A stretch of DNA of 5,028 nucleotides from Planctomycetaceae bacterium (lineage in GTDB: Bacteria > Planctomycetota > Planctomycetia > Pirellulales > Thermoguttaceae), in assembly GCA_031259095.1 (NCBI GenBank), contig JAIRLW010000553.1, positions 1 through 5,028 on the forward strand, written 5' to 3'. Of the stretch, positions 3,717-5,028 are shown in pieces. The translations under genes and the position numbers were made by a program. The notes below the pieces were generated by a model, which saw only the letters and a program-made list of their open reading frames with translations, made no database searches and was not told where the DNA came from. The first letter of the stretch is position 1, and each line of letters starts with the position of its first letter.

Positions 3717-5028
3717 CCGAACTCTATGAAGAATGCGGTGTGGCGGCGATTTATCATTTGCCTGATGGTATGCCGTCACCGCTTTGTCCTGCTCAGGGAC
3801 ATGAAGAAGTTTCTTATCTGATTCCGCGAATGTTGCTTGACTTGCAAAATCGCGGTCAACTTGCTGCCGGATTCACAACATATTCCCCATTTCGCAAACA
3901 ACTGATTGATACGCACAAAGAAATCGGTTCTGTGTCGGAAGTTTTTTACTCGTCGAAGCGGACGATGTTTATGGACTTGATGAAGGAATATGGGGGACGC
4001 GCGGCGATTGGTCATGTTCGTTACGCCACTTGCGGACGTGACGACCGCAGTTACGCACAACCGTTTGAGCGTCATCATATTAAAAAACATAAATGGTTTA
4101 GTTTTGCATTTAACGGTCAACTGGCGAATTACAACAATCTCCGCGAAACACTGCTCAACGACGGAAACACTTATCTGGCAAGAGAAACGGATACTGAAGT
4201 TTTTATGCACTATATTTGTGCGGCGCTTTCGCCGCAGGAAGAACCCAATCTTTTGGATGTTTGTCAATCGTTGGCAAATCTTTTCGACGGTTCATACAGT
4301 ATGGTGTTTCTGAATGCGCTTGGGGAGATGTTTGTTGCACGTGATCCGCTTGGTATGAAACCTCTTTGTTATGCGGTGGAAGGACCATTGTTTGCTGCTG
4401 CCAGCGAAAGTGTTGCATTGTTTAATCTTGGTTTTGATACCAAGAATATTAAAAATGTCGAACCGGGTCAGGTGATTCTTGTCAATGAAAAAGGTATTCG
4501 GCTGGAACGTTTTGCCGAATGGAAACAATCCGCTCATTGTTTTTTCGAATGGATTTATTTTGCCAATGTTGCCAGTACCTTAGACGGACGAAGTGTTTAT
4601 TTGGCACGGAAAAATCTTGGTGCGGAATTAGCGAGGCAAGAACGTACCAATGGCGATGTGGAAATTGATCAGGACACGATTGTGGTTCCGGTTCCCGACA
4701 CCAGCAAAGCCGCTGCGGATTCGATGGCGTTTGAACTCGGAATTCCAAGCCGTGAAGGGCTTATCCGAAACCGTTACAGCGGACGAACCTTCATCGAAGG
4801 CGGAGAACACCGCCGGAAAAAAGCAGAAACAAAATACACGCCGTTACGGGAAGTTTTGGAAGGGAAAAAAATCTTTCTCGTTGAAGATTCCATTGTCCGA
4901 AGTACAACAATGAGGGTTTTACTGCAACGAATACGGGAATTAGGACATGTCAAGGAAATTCATATTCGTGCGGCGTGTCCGCCGATTATCGGACCGTGTT
5001 TTTACGGAGTGGACATGTCCACTTACGG
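3713..5028 (+). CDS. purF: Amidophosphoribosyltransferase (PurF-like), partial (C-terminus outside window)
   Basis: Catalyses glutamine plus PRPP to 5-phosphoribosylamine, the committed step of purine synthesis in the cytoplasm. 438 codons are readable to the window edge. The N-terminal class-II glutaminase (about 1-250) starts [10 protein letters not shown]: Cys8 is the predicted nucleophile after a 7-residue propeptide, with [10 protein letters not shown] (44-53), GHVRYATCG (100-108, R103), FNGQLAN (133-139) and TDTE (159-162). The phosphoribosyltransferase domain has [11 protein letters not shown] (325-335), SGRTFIE (356-362) and the PRPP loop [12 protein letters not shown] (388-399). Cys276 ([10 protein letters not shown]) and Cys429 (PCFYG) match two of the four [4Fe-4S] ligands of Bacillus-type PurF; the other two would lie beyond the window. 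Oddities: about 13 extra residues between Cys8 and LQNRG, Glu391 where DDS is usual, and Ser397 replacing Gly in VRGTT. The ATG at 3713 is the only start, because the frame has a stop at 3677. A divergent PurF paralog cannot be excluded. Confidence 0.9.
   Translation, partial: MTELYEECGVAAIYHLPDGMPSPLCPAQGHEEVSYLIPRMLLDLQNRGQLAAGFTTYSPFRKQLIDTHKEIGSVSEVFYSSKRTMFMDLMKEYGGRAAIGHVRYATCGRDDRSYAQPFERHHIKKHKWFSFAFNGQLANYNNLRETLLNDGNTYLARETDTEVFMHYICAALSPQEEPNLLDVCQSLANLFDGSYSMVFLNALGEMFVARDPLGMKPLCYAVEGPLFAAASESVALFNLGFDTKNIKNVEPGQVILVNEKGIRLERFAEWKQSAHCFFEWIYFANVASTLDGRSVYLARKNLGAELARQERTNGDVEIDQDTIVVPVPDTSKAAADSMAFELGIPSREGLIRNRYSGRTFIEGGEHRRKKAETKYTPLREVLEGKKIFLVEDSIVRSTTMRVLLQRIRELGHVKEIHIRAACPPIIGPCFYGVDMSTY

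Noticed and set aside
3539..3757. 72-codon minus-strand frame across the purF start
   Set aside because: Low-complexity basic sequence, overlaps the purF 5' end in antisense, and has no family features.
3776..4267. 163-codon open frame on the minus strand
   Set aside because: Lies entirely antisense to purF, which has clear conserved motifs; its protein shows no recognisable domain and is rich in basic residues typical of a shadow frame.

Overview
The window carries part of a bacterial microcompartment (BMC) operon on the minus strand and, divergent from it, the 5' part of a purine-synthesis gene on the plus strand. Reading the minus strand from about 3.2 kb down to 1, the order is PduL-type phosphotransacylase, BMC-H shell protein, second BMC-H shell protein, acetate-kinase-family protein, and BMC-P (EutN/CcmL) shell vertex protein, which is cut by the window edge. 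This gene set, and the form of the kinase (HLGGSSSL and FETGFH in place of the usual HLGNGAS and FDTAFH), fits the Planctomycetes/Verrucomicrobia-type (PVM) microcompartment. That compartment is known for degrading L-fucose and L-rhamnose through lactaldehyde. The host is therefore most likely a planctomycete or a close PVC-group relative. The DNA is moderately AT-rich, with very AT-rich spacers, so it may be a low-GC lineage; this is inferred from the genes and not proven.

Layout: 1-188 BMC-P (partial); 189-255 spacer with an 18-nt repeat; 256-1446 acyl kinase; 1447-1555 spacer; 1556-1825 BMC-H; 1826-1965 spacer with AT-rich repeats and an inverted copy of the 18-nt repeat; 1966-2271 BMC-H; 2272-2463 AT-rich spacer with TATTAATT repeats; 2464-3144 (possibly to 3222) PduL; 3145/3223-3712 divergent intergenic region with a 9-nt tandem array and inverted repeats; 3713-5028 purF-like gene, running off the right edge.

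How the genes work together: in a PVM compartment an aldehyde (lactaldehyde from deoxysugars) is oxidised to acyl-CoA by a dehydrogenase that is not in this window. PduL converts acyl-CoA and phosphate to acyl-phosphate and frees CoA for reuse inside the shell. The kinase turns acyl-phosphate and ADP into the acid and ATP. The BMC-H hexamers form the facets and the BMC-P pentamers cap the vertices. The signature aldolase and aldehyde dehydrogenase are not visible and would be expected beyond position 1. The purF-like gene (amidophosphoribosyltransferase, first step of purine synthesis) looks like an unrelated divergent neighbour.

The most unusual points are the long, repeat-bearing, AT-rich spacers between every BMC gene, the altered active-site residues in the kinase, the lack of Shine-Dalgarno sequences in the BMC genes, and an ATGA-coupled five-codon mini-ORF with competing inverted repeats directly upstream of purF.
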